Shown here in pieces: positions 46,426-56,647 of a stretch of 64,000 nt of DNA (its first letter is position 1; the number at the start of each line of letters is the position of its first letter). The position numbers and the translations under genes are program-made. The notes beneath the pieces are model-generated. The model was not told the DNA's origin. It saw only the letters and a program-made list of their open reading frames with translations, and did not search any database. Source of the DNA: Pleurostoma richardsiae (Eukaryota; Ascomycota; Sordariomycetes; Calosphaeriales; Pleurostomataceae); assembly GCA_030052745.1 (NCBI GenBank), contig JANBVO010000057.1, forward strand, positions 120,355 to 184,354, read 5' to 3'.

Positions 46426-47650
46426 CTAATTCCTCAGGCCCGCACTAGCGGCGCTCTCGCCAACGCGTACCTCATCCTCGGGCACACCAACACCCATACT
46501 CGTCGTGCTAAGCATACTGACAACCCTCTCCCGCCCCTCCCTCGGTCCAGCAATGCCCGTGCCGGCCCCAGGTCCGCCGGCTGTCACGCTTACGCTAGCA
46601 GTCGTGCTGACGCTCTCGCTCCTCGTACGGCTGGCATCGCTGGACCGCCGCTCGCGTACCATGCGCTCTAGGTCGCGAATCCTACGCTTCAGAGCATCGT
46701 TCTCCCGCTTGGCTACCTCCAGCTCCTGGCGGTAAAAGGCAGTCTCCTCGTACCGAGATGTGGCTGGGAGGATGCCCGGCGATAACTCGCTGCCTGGTGT
46801 TGCTGCAGGGATGGAGGTAGGTGCTGGAGGAGAACGGTGGTGGAAATATCCTGACGCGACCTGGTCGGACAGATGCGAATGTGTATATGAGTGCGGGTGC
46901 GACTGTGCGTGCGGCGCGGGCGATCCAGTCTGGCTCCGGCGCGATTGGGAGCTGTTTTGGCGGCTGAGAGGCACCGGGATGGGACGGATCGGAGCGGGCG
47001 CCGAAATGCCGGTTAGGGACGTGGTGCCCGGCCCAACTCCCGAGCCTGTTGTGGCTGTGATGCTTCTGGCACTAGCATTTGAGGCTGTCCGGTTGTGACG
47101 TCTGCCGCTAGATGGGATGGAAAAGCCTGAGCCCGAGAGCAGAGGCTGTGTATCGGGTACAAGAGTAGGTTCGGCGCCCGATGCACTGGCCGATGTTGAC
47201 GATGTATTCGATACGACGGACGCGTTCTGGGCAGCGCGGAGGATCGACAATTCTCGTGTCAGGCGGTTGACCTAGGATAATTCATCAGTAAATGACACCT
47301 AGGTGAGCTACAAACGCGAGATGGAAGCTCACCACCGCCTCTTGTTCCTTCTCCAGCTCTAGATGTAGCTCTGCCGCGGTCAGAGGCCTCGGATGTCGCA
47401 GAGGTCCTGGTCCGGGGCCGACCCCAGTATTGTCACCTGGTTGTGGGATGGCAGACGTGCCTGGAGGGGGCAGAGACGGCGAGGGCAGAGAAGAGGATGA
47501 AGCATTGTTGACAGCGGTCTGGTTGGAGGGAAGGATGTTCAGGGAGGGAGAAGTCGGAATAGGCGGAGGAGGCATCTGCTGGGACGATTGCCGGCGAGAT
47601 GGAGCTAGCGAGTGCGGGGAGGACGGCGGGAGTGAGTTCAGGTCTGGCAT
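46426..47650 (-). CDS. Ser/Pro-rich coiled-coil protein of unknown function
   Basis: Exons 47650-47333 and 47271-46426 join in phase zero across a 61-nt intron, giving 387 residues. The first 85 residues are Pro/Ser-rich (SPHSLAPSRRQSSQQMPPPP). A short coiled coil spans the splice site (LHLELEKEQEAVVNRLTREL). Then comes a long Ser/Gly/His-rich region, then a second coiled coil (YRQELEVAKRENDALKRRIR) followed by RMVRERRSS. The tail is Ser/Thr/Gly-rich. Two heptad segments separated by disorder suggest a scaffold or dimerising protein with many phosphorylation sites. No enzymatic or DNA-binding motif is visible, although the second helix has a bZIP-like spacing without a proper basic region. 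Confidence 0.75.
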
Positions 47651-48396
47651 CTTGACGGTCGATTTTGGCAGCTCACTCCTCTTGGAGCGCTGTTGCTGTC
47701 GTCGTTTGATGCTGTCTCCGTCGACGGCCGAGAAAGAAAAACGCGCCTCATCGGAGAGGCCGGCCTAGGAGAGAGATGGCGAGAGAGACGATGTCGTTTC
47801 CGATGCGAGAATGACACGATGTTGTTATATCTGTTGAATTATTACTGGGCCGCGTCCCTTATGCGCAGCCGTTTGGGACGTTGATGACAGGTCGAGCTGA
47901 TTCGCTGCCGATGTTGGGCAAGAGCAAGCACTGGAGAAGGAGCTTAGAGTAGAACTTAGCTCCCTTAATGCTAGGGTACGACACTAGTCCTGAAACGGCT
48001 TCTTGCAAATCCGCAGGGCTGTGGATTCCGCCCCGCTCTTATCGATAAGAAGCGGCGGATACCATGATGTAATGGTCGAAGCCTCAAATGACGGCATCGA
48101 GGGGCAGAGATGCCGCTTGATGTCAGTTGAGGGCAATGGCAATGGGTCCTGGTACGTTGTAATCGGTTGCCGACCTACGTAGGAGAATATCCGGCAACGT
48201 ACTTAAGCCCTTCCATCTCGCTAACTTCCGAATGAACCTCAATTCACCTTCAGTCTCCGAATATATCCTCGCTATCGATTCCTACTACACCAGACCTGAT
48301 AGTGAGCTACCCCACTATCATTACCGGAGTACTCACCGGATCGTGACAAGCTAATTTCTCCTCGTCATCACAGAATCACACCCTAGCATATTCACA
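47651..48396. other. divergent promoter region
   Basis: It lies between the coiled-coil gene and the small-protein gene. CT-rich just before 48397. No other element was recognised. Confidence 0.45.
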
Positions 48397-48673
48397 ATGG
48401 CTCCCCCCAAGGACGCAGGTGGTCAGTCTCCTCCTCCCGAGAGACAGAGCGGCCCTCAGTTGCACGAGGCACCTGCATCTGGCCATGGCACGGACAATGC
48501 TTCCAAGAAGGAAGAGACCAACAAGTCGGGTCTCGAGGTATGTCCTCCATATCATGCATACTCTTCTCTGAGCAACGTAAAACTGATTGTCTCGCACACA
48601 GAATCTATCATCAAACCCCAAGGGCCCGCTGGACGATGCAGTGACCGAGAAGTTCGCTAAGAAGGTGCATTGA
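48397..48673 (+). CDS. small conserved-looking protein (70 residues)
   Basis: Exons 48397-48537 and 48602-48673 join in phase zero over a 64-nt intron, giving only 70 residues. The N-terminal part is Gly/Pro/Gln-rich and probably disordered (PKDAGGQSPPPERQ). The C-terminal part LSSNPKGPLDDAVTEKFAKK can form an amphipathic helix. The clean intron with a strong gtatgt donor and cacag acceptor, an A-rich context at the start and a compact pyrimidine-rich promoter support expression. No family function is known to me. Confidence 0.65.
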
Positions 48674-49518
48674 AGGGGAGGCAATTAGAGGGAGGCTTCA
48701 CGAGAAGATACGGACCGATCCGTATGTGTAACATAAAATAATGATGGCTTGAGGAGACACCGGGGTCTCCCAACCAAAATGGATCACGACAAATGAATCA
48801 GCATTTGCATGACCCTCTGAGATTTTCCTGGTGGGTTAATCATGAATCCATGCTATACTCGGACTGTAACCTGGGTCATCTTCTAGCCAATTGCCGTACA
48901 GAAGCTCAACAGCTGGTTCAACAAAAGGCGCCCCTGATAATGAATGAATTGTGTTTCACATGCTTGAGCCGTCAATATTCTGACAGGAGCACGACATGTT
49001 TGATGACGACGCGACGTGGCTGGAGACCAATAGTGACCATGTGGCGGGATGCTGCAGGCTTCCAGTATGAGGCTTGAGCTTGCAATAGAGGCGCGAAGTA
49101 GCTCTTTGAGGTGCCTAAGTATTATGGCACTACTTTCGTTTCTGCGAGACAAGCGGGGTTTGAGGGGTACCAGCCTAACCGAGTTTTGGCGATTCCCCTA
49201 GAAAGAGCGTTGAATGTTGCACAGCCACGGTACCTCTGCAGCTTCCCCCCACTGGCGTGTTGATGACGTCTCTCGCCCCTCCCTTTGAGACGAACGTCAG
49301 GCAGAGCTTCCAACTTTGGCCGAGACCATAACCCAGTGCAAGTACGCGTCTACATTCCTCTCTATGACGAGAGGAGAGCCATTAAGTGAACCGCTTTTAT
49401 AAGGCACATTGCTTCTTCCGAATCCTCTTCGGCATTCGAGCTCGCTACAGCCCATTCTATCTGATACCCGACATAATCCCCGCACCGATCAATCAGCCCA
49501 CCACTCCAACCTCGCAAT
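48674..49518. other. intergenic region
   Basis: Contains the Vip1-like promoter. Only short frames without motifs. Confidence 0.45.
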
Positions 49519-50469
49519 ATGTCTGCCAACACCGTCCACGTCAAGGACATCTCCGCCCAGACGGAGGACAAGGAAATTCGTGACTTCTTCAGCTTCTGGT
49601 AAGCACGTCCGCATACTGTCTGCTCTATTGCCGCGCACTCAGCAGCCGTCACTAACCGGTCCCCAGCGGGAAGATCACCGACATCGATGTCAAGACCGAA
49701 GGCTCGACCAAGACTGCGACCGTCACCTTTGAGAAGGAGACCGCGGCCAAGACCGCCCTCCTGCTGAATAACACGCAGCTGGGCCCCGCCCACATTAACG
49801 TGACCTCCGCCTCTGGCTCCACGTCCGACGATGACCACCCGCCCGTCACCACCAACGCCGACCGCGACTCGGACGAGATCACTCAGGAGGAGAAGCCGCG
49901 CAGCCGCATCCTGGCCGAGTACCTAGCGCACGGTTACGTCATCGGCGACACGGCGCTGCAGCGCGCCATCGAGCTCGACCACAAACACGGCGTGTCTTCG
50001 CGCTTCCTGAACACCCTGCAGAACTTCGACAAGAAGTACCACGCCACCGACCGCGCGCGCACCGCCGACCAGAGCTACGGCATCACCAGCCGCGCCAACA
50101 GCCTGCTGACTGGCCTGGGCTCGTACTTCGAGAAGGCGACCAACACGCCGACTGGCCAGAAGATCGTCAACTTCTACACCCAGGGCCAGAAGCAGGTTCT
50201 CGACATCCACAACGAGGCCAAGCGGCTCGCCGAGCTCAAGAAGCAGGAGACGAAGGATAAGACGTCCGGTGAGGGCAGCTCCTCAGGTAAGGCTACGCCG
50301 TCTTCGTGACATTCAGATGAGGGTGTCACAATTTTCTGACTTGAAACTACTTTCAGTTGCTCCTCCGGCTGAGAGTTCGGCTCCCTCTACAGAGTCGAGC
50401 AAGCCCGCCGAGCCGGCCTCAGGTGGCCCCGGTGTCGCTGCTTCTACTCCGGTGAAGCCTACTGCTTGA
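49519..50469 (+). CDS. Vip1-like RNA-binding (RRM) protein
   Basis: Three exons (49519-49598, 49667-50286, 50357-50469) join in phase into 270 residues. Residues 5-75 form one RRM: TVHVKDISAQTEDKEIRDFF is RNP2 with helix 1, and TKTATVTFEKETAAKTALLL occupies the RNP1 strand and helix 2. A short acidic linker leads to the conserved block RILAEYLAHGYVIGDTALQR and KYHATDRARTADQSYG, typical of fungal Vip1 and related plant binding partners of membrane traffic or RNA. The tail is Ser/Pro/Ala-rich. A cytosolic RNA-binding or adaptor role is likely. Fission-yeast Vip1 is the closest named relative I recognise. Confidence 0.88.
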
Positions 50470-51211
50470 GGAACGAGATGATAAAGTGGTTATGACGGAA
50501 TGACTTTATTGCTTAGGACGCTCTCGTTGATGAGGTTGATGAGGTTTCATATTCATAGTCTTGACTTCGGAAAGGGCGTCGTTCATCGTTAGTCAGTAGT
50601 GAAAAAGTTGGAATTCCTTAAAAGCTCCCCCAATAAGCTCCAACTGTGAATTGTTCCAGCTGCTATTCCGGACCATCAATTATTTAACGTGTTTCCCATG
50701 GTTCTTCAGTTATGAAACTTGAAGAATTTGCTCGACTGGATAAGTAAGGCCGCAAAGAATCCGGGCCAGATAGTTCTGTAACGAGGCTCGATATAGCCTG
50801 TCTCTAATGCAGGGCCGAAAGCCTCAGAGAGAAAACTGGACTGGTATCTCGCAACCGGAGCTGGTAATGTCGAACAAACCCAGGGTCTGTCGCGTCCAGT
50901 GGGTTGGGACCGCATATCATAGTATGCAGGTCGCTGAATAAGTTAGGGTCATCCACTGGGGCGCCAGCCACCGCCACCCTTTGTATCGTGCCTCGGCAAG
51001 TCGCGTCGTAGTACTCTTCCCGGCATAGAAGCGAGTAGCATACGTTTGAAATTGATCGCGGCAGCTGGCTGTAGATACAGTACATAAGATGTTCTCTTCC
51101 GTTTAGAATGTTTAGATCTTGACTCGACAGTCCTGACTCCCCCAAGTCTGCCACGTGCGCCATTCAATTCAGTTCACACCCTTTTCCAGCTCAGATCATT
51201 TATTAATAGTG
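50470..51211. other. intergenic region with a doubtful minus-strand frame
   Basis: A 119-codon ATG frame at 50804-51163 minus (MAHVADLGESGLSSQD...) has no motif or intron. It may be chance or an unrecognised small gene sharing a promoter with the SRPBCC gene. Confidence 0.35.
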
Positions 51212-51691
51212 ATGGGGCCAATAAGGCGGGAAGTCAATCTCGCCGTCGAGATCAAGGCACCTCCATCCAAGGTCTTCGCCGCCATTTGCGATCTTCCTGG
51301 GTACAACTCCTGGCTCTCGCACAGTGACGTCTTCCGAGGAACGACTGAAGTGTCAGACTATCCTGTCAAACTCGGGACGAAGTACGTAGAGCATTCGCCG
51401 AGCGGTACACGACATGGCGAGGTCGTCGAATTAGATGAGACCGAGCGGCATGTCGTGTTCCATCAACCACATCTTTTAAAGCCTACTTTTCTTGGAGTGG
51501 CCGTCGATGTCACGGTCGACATGACCGTCAAAGACAAAGGAGAAGGAGTTGCCCTCTTAGAGCGCCAGGTTCGGCTGGGCGTTCCCCTGGCACTGGGCGT
51601 AGCGGTGGAGCGTATAGCCTCGATATTCGAACGGGAGAGCCTGAGAACAATGCAGCGGCTACAGGTATATCTCGAAGAGAACGAGCACTAA
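51212..51691 (+). CDS. SRPBCC-superfamily (polyketide cyclase/dehydrase-like) protein
   Basis: A single-exon 159-residue protein from the ATG at 51212. The pattern REVNLAVEIKAPPSKVFAAI, then DLPGYNSWLSHSDVFRG, is the first strand and helices of the START-like SRPBCC fold. VEHSPSGTRHGEVVELDETE and the long C-terminal helix ERIASIFERESLRTMQRLQV close the hydrophobic pocket. Members bind lipids, polyketides or other hydrophobic ligands and only some are enzymes. There is no signal peptide. It is flanked by housekeeping genes rather than a polyketide synthase, so a ligand-binding role is as likely as a cyclase. Confidence 0.85.
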   Translation: MGPIRREVNLAVEIKAPPSKVFAAICDLPGYNSWLSHSDVFRGTTEVSDYPVKLGTKYVEHSPSGTRHGEVVELDETERHVVFHQPHLLKPTFLGVAVDVTVDMTVKDKGEGVALLERQVRLGVPLALGVAVERIASIFERESLRTMQRLQVYLEENEH

Positions 51692-51750
51692 GACTTGGAG
51701 TCCGTCAACTGCGGAAAAGGGCAACCGACACCCATGGTATCGCGGGTTCT

Positions 51751-52770
51751 TTAACGAAACCACCAGTTGACGGAGCCGTTGAGCCGACCGTCCGAGAAAG
51801 CGCTTTTGACGCTGTGCCACCACCCTTTCGGAATGAAGAGCGCATCTCCCGGCTCAACGCGGACTTCAAGAATGGTCGACGGCGAACCAGGCCCCCAAAT
51901 TGCGCTTTGCAGTGCCTGCCTCTCTGGGCCTTGCATCATCTCTTCGCCTCGAATCCTCGAGCTTCCATGCCGGCCTAACTGCATCTGAACATCTCGATAG
52001 ATGCTGTCTCCTACTGAGGGGGACGAAAGGCGGACGATCTTGGAGCTGCACAGCTGGCAGAAAAGGTTGGGGTTTGGGTCGCGATGCCACGGCGTGTATG
52101 TAGGCTCTAGGCCCAGCCAGATGCTCGTGTCATAGACGTCTCCTTTTCCAGCTTCTTTGACCAGGCGTGGTGTTGGAAGATCATCCTGGAGCTCGCTTGG
52201 GAGGTCGCTGACAGGGGCCTGAGCGATGTAGAGCTGAGTTAATGGTCTCAGCCCTTCCTGGTTGAACTTCTGAGCAGCAAGGATGAGTGCTAAGGGGCCA
52301 ACGAGGCGAACAAGCCGGAGGTTTGTAGCGTCCGAAGGAAGGTTCTCCTTGAACAACGACGCTAGGCCGTTATAGATAGGATTGTCAGAGGCCTCCAGCC
52401 ATTTGCAGAATTGATGGACAGCGTCTTGGCTGGGTGAAGAAGCTTTCGTATTCTGAGGATATATCAGCTCATATGGAACAGGTATCAATGCAAAGTCTTC
52501 TAAGTAGGTTGTAAGCCGTGGTGGCCTCGAATCTGTTGGGGGCCCCTGCTGAGAATCAAACCACCGTGACATGGCGGGTAAGCCGGGTGGAGCGGAGGAG
52601 CCATGATCTGTCATAAGCAACGGCTTCTCCGCAGTCAATGCAAGATCGCAGAACTTCTGAACATCAATATAGCTGAAGCTTGTTGAATGCCTGAGAACTT
52701 GCGGCTGGGTTGCATATCCTCGTGCTTTCGGAACGCGACAGCGTGTGGTACGGATCACCGTTCTCCACAT
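51751..52770 (-). CDS. JmjC/cupin_8-like Fe(II)/2-oxoglutarate oxygenase, probably mitochondrial
   Basis: A single-exon gene of 339 residues with the first ATG at 52770. The N-terminus (MWRTVIRTTRCRVPKARGYA) is basic and lacks acidic residues, like a mitochondrial presequence. The JmjC core shows TPWHRDPNPNLFCQL with His229 and Asp231, and GDALFIPKGWWHSV with His319, completing the HxD...H iron triad; the terminal SVNWWFR is typical of the cupin_8 group. Relatives hydroxylate proteins or modify tRNA (for example the TYW5 type). The substrate here is unknown. Confidence 0.88.
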   Translation of the reverse strand: MWRTVIRTTRCRVPKARGYATQPQVLRHSTSFSYIDVQKFCDLALTAEKPLLMTDHGSSAPPGLPAMSRWFDSQQGPPTDSRPPRLTTYLEDFALIPVPYELIYPQNTKASSPSQDAVHQFCKWLEASDNPIYNGLASLFKENLPSDATNLRLVRLVGPLALILAAQKFNQEGLRPLTQLYIAQAPVSDLPSELQDDLPTPRLVKEAGKGDVYDTSIWLGLEPTYTPWHRDPNPNLFCQLCSSKIVRLSSPSVGDSIYRDVQMQLGRHGSSRIRGEEMMQGPERQALQSAIWGPGSPSTILEVRVEPGDALFIPKGWWHSVKSAFSDGRLNGSVNWWFR

Positions 52771-53321
52771 CCTCGCCACTGATATTGCTGCCCTCAGGCT
52801 GCCAATGCAGCAAGAGATTCTTTATCTCCACAACATCGTCCAAAGCCTCTTGGCACGCTCTCCCTCCTTCACGTAGGTTTTGAAAGCAACAGGCCGAGAG
52901 CTGTATCTTAAGTAGAGAGACGGTTCACGTGATACAGCAAAAAGGGGAAGCGGGGCAGGAATATCAAAATTGCGGTGGAGGCGCAGGGCTGCGTGCACAG
53001 ACCAGCTGTCCCACCAGGGTAGGTGAAGCCAAGGCCGCAATTCCAACAACAGAATAAATAGCTACGAGGGGAAGCACCGAAGCAAAAGCACAGCAGCGAA
53101 TTCCCACCGGTGGCTGAGGCGACCCTCCACTACGAGTACCGGGATCTGCGCGAGGCGGGACGCAGATCACGCACAGTCGTTAACGGCACGCTCTTCCAAC
53201 CGCGTCGGCCGGGCGACTAAGCTACGTAACGCGCGCCCTCATCCTACACTGACTCCCGACTCAGTCCAACCCACCTCAAACCTCGGATCGCGGCGGGGTA
53301 GGCGCCAGGGCCACGTCCACC
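52771..53321. other. divergent promoter region
   Basis: It separates the JmjC gene and the casein kinase gene and is GC-rich near 53200. No element was recognised. Confidence 0.45.
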
Positions 53322-54445
53322 ATGTCGACCTCTTCTGGCACCCCGGAGTCGTGGATCTCCTCTTTCTGCTCCTTGCTGGGGCATGAATATTTTGCAGAGG
53401 TTTCGGAGGAGTTCATTGAGGATGACTTCAACCTCACTGGCCTGCAGAACCAGGTGGCCATGTACAAGGAAGCACTCGAGGTACGTCGCAGCGCGCACGC
53501 GCGCCTGGGAGCTTGATGGCAGGCGCGTCTGCTGACATTCCCCGACAGATGATTCTTGATGTGGAACCCGAGGACGATGAGGATGACGATGACGAGGAGG
53601 AGGAAGAAGAGGGGGACGACTCAGAAGATAGACGCGGCCACGGCGAGCGTCGACACCACAGCCGCATTGCAAGCGATCTCTCCGTCATCGAGTCGTCTGC
53701 CGAGATGCTCTACGGCCTGATCCACCAACGGTTCATATGCTCGCGCGCTGGTATCCAGCAGATGTCAGAGAAGTACGAGCTGGGCCATTTCGGTGTCTGT
53801 CCACGGACGAACTGCAATTTCGCGAGATGTTTACCAGTGGGGCTGTCCGACATACCGGGCGAGGACACGGTCAAGCTATTCTGCCCCTCCTGCCTGGACG
53901 TGTACGTCCCGCCGAACAGCCGGTTCCAGACTGTGGACGGTGCCTTCTTCGGCCGGACCTTCGGCGCTCTCTTCCTTCTCACCTTCCCCGAATACGACTA
54001 CACAAAGCACGGCGCAGAGGTCGTCTCGAGTCACTCCCTAGGCTCGCGCTCCACGAGCAGCAACCGGAACCAGGCAGACCAAGACCTGATCATTAATGGC
54101 ATGCACGCGCGCAACATCGCGCCTGGCCTCGGCCGGCCAAAGATCTATGAGCCCAAGATCTACGGGTTTAGAGTATCCGAGATCGCTCGCTCAGGACCGC
54201 GGATGCAGTGGCTGCGCGACAAGCCGGAGGATATCACGGAGCTGGACGAGGCGCGGCGGTTCGCAGAGGAGCACCCTGATTCGGACGACGACGACGAGAG
54301 CATGAACCTCAACAGCAGTAGAACTGCGACGCGACGACGTCCGCCCGGTAGCGCCCGGCTCCGTCAGCAGCAGCACCAAAATCGGCAGGCCCAGAACGGG
54401 AGCCCGATGGCTGTTGAGACTAATGGGGCGGAGTCGGAGCTGTGA
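53322..54445 (+). CDS. CKB1: casein kinase II regulatory (beta) subunit
   Basis: Exons 53322-53480 and 53549-54445 join in phase zero (68-nt intron) into 351 residues. The start is typical: SWISSFCSLLGHEYFAEVSE and DDFNLTGLQNQVAMYKEALE. An acidic insert of about 25 residues (EDDEDDDDEEEEEEGDD) follows, then SAEMLYGLIHQRFICSRAGI. The zinc site is CPRTNC and CPSC with 22 residues between, the Cx4C...Cx2C dimerisation finger. PKIYGFRVSE closes the core. The C-terminal tail is acidic then Gln/Arg-rich. It assembles with the catalytic alpha subunit as a tetramer in nucleus and cytosol. Yeast CKB1 also carries an acidic insert. Confidence 0.96.
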
Positions 54446-56647
54446 ACAGGGGGAGGCGGCAGCCCGGGTTTAGCCCCGTATATCTGGTAGCAGGGGTGGT
54501 TGTGGAAAGTGGAAATAAGGCACCCGCTACGATATGAGCCGCGCGGCGACGGAAACGAGAGGGCCTCCATCCCATACTCCTGCATGGTCGGCGTTATTCT
54601 TCCCAAGGTTCTTGTGCGTGGTGAAACGGTAAGGCGTTGCCGAGGGGCTGGTGGGATGTGGCTAAGCATCAGGACAAAGAGGTCATGTTGTTGTTATGTT
54701 CTTCTACTACTTCGCCTTGCTGGATGTCTTCCTGATGCCCGGGTGACCCAGTCCGGCGGCATCGAGGAAGTTGGCAGTGCTGCAAATGATAGACTGCGAC
54801 AGTATTTGCTTGAATACATACATCTCCTGCCGTCGAAAATCTGCTCTGGTCGGCTTTCCTCGCGAGGAGCAAATGTGGCAAGGCAGAAAATCACGGGTGG
54901 ACAGGAAAAGAGCTGGCCGTTCTGTGGTACAGGGGAGTTGCGAGGCAAGTCCAACTCCTTTCTAAACCATTGAAAGGGTAAATGAGAAGCTGATCTAAAC
55001 TCCACGCCGCTGAAGGATCAGCTTCAAGTTGCTTTTCATATATATTCTAATCTCCTCCTTACGAGGGTGGAAACCTGAGTGGTACAGTAGGTAACCGGTC
55101 CACTTCGGACTGCGAACACCGGGGCCGAGCGCCCGGATCCGACATGATGATCTATCCATGTCGGGGCGCGTCAGCCTCGGTTATTCAGCAAGGAGCAGAG
55201 GCGAATGCTTGCAAGCCGATCTGAGCGTGACGTCCTATTTCGGCCACAGCCAGTCGGAAGACGAAGTCCGGTTGATACGTCTGAGACACGGCGAGCGCCG
55301 CCGGCCGGTTCTTGTGCCACCTGAAGCTGAAAGAAGTGACGTTAACGCCACCGACGACACACTTTCTGTGTACGTCTCCTCCGCTCGCCTTCTTCCTTCA
55401 TCGCCTTTATACAGTGAGCGGTGAAGCACTCATATATACACACACACCCGCGAATGTACCAGCCAGTCATTCAATAAACATTGGACCGCTCCGTTCTTGG
55501 CGGCTCGTCTGTCGGCCGCCAAACTTGCCTGATAAGGGTTCGGTCCGGCGGTTACCGTCGCTCAGTGGGTATGAGCCATTGTGACGGGGATGGAAATATT
55601 ACCCGCTCTACACCCTTCTTCGCTATCTTCACACCAATGGGACCAGCAGCTCAACCCCACATTCGCCGGATGAGTCTTTCGGCGCAGGCCTGTTCGGAGG
55701 ACAGGACGCAACCCCGCTGGGGCAGCGGGCACTTCTCGCGTCTGCAATCAGATCCACACCAACTGCGGGCTCGGACCCGGCTGGCTTGGCTGGTCAGGCA
55801 AGCAAACAGGCAGCCAGGTTTGTCTGTCGGTCGTGTCGAAGCTCGACCGCCTCATCTCCAAGAGTTGACCCGACGATCAGCCGCGGCAACTAACTACCTG
55901 CCCAGGTAGTTCCTGACAGTTATCCGCCTGTCGGCCTATGATGAGTCGATGAGCCGGACTTGCAGACCGGCCACGCCTGGCCTAGTTAGTCGCTTGTGTC
56001 CCTCTTGTGCCTTTTCTCGCAGGCACCCTGCGGTCGACGCTCGGAGGCCAGAAGTGCCCGCATTCTCCAGAACGTGTCTCTCACACGCCGTACGCTGTGG
56101 CAGGGTGGGTACCACGACGTGTTTCGAGACCGGGCTATCACACTTGTTTTTCTCTTCGCCCTCGCCTCCGCTCCGACATTTTGTTAGTCTCGCATCCGAG
56201 GATTGGTAATCTGGAGATGAGCAGACACGCCAAAGCAGGGCCCCATGCATGCCATGCTAGTGACCGGAGAAGCGTCCCATCGTTCCCCTGATCCACTTGC
56301 TGGTGTGCGGATCAGGTCCAAAATATTTTCAGACTAAATAAATAAAGCCGTGGTTCGGCCCCGTCCCTGTCACGACTCAGCTGGTTTCTTCTTCCTCTGT
56401 GTACGGAGTAGACCGCTCCAGGATCTTTTTATTCTTTCACATATAGTAATCTTGCGTTTCCCTTTTCTTCGGGTTTCCTATTCCTCGTCTTCGCCCCTGC
56501 TTGCGACATCAGCAGCCAGCCGCAAGTGGCTGAGGAGCCGCACGGCACATCTTCAAGGGGCCCCAGATATCTTCGTCTAACGTAATCACCTAATCGTTGG
56601 GGCAGCGAATCAGTAGACTGGTCGACACTCACGAATCGACGGGCGTC
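54446..56647. other. long 5' region of the ABC transporter gene
   Basis: 2.2 kb without a supported gene. Short frames are motif-free. CCG/CGG triplets are frequent (for example around 55290-55320 and 55490-55560), as expected near a drug-responsive promoter, but no exact site is claimed. Confidence 0.4.

Noticed and set aside
50804-51163. 119-codon minus-strand frame starting at ATG
   Set aside because: Not called as a gene: no motif, no intron and no clear homologue, although it could share a promoter with the SRPBCC gene.
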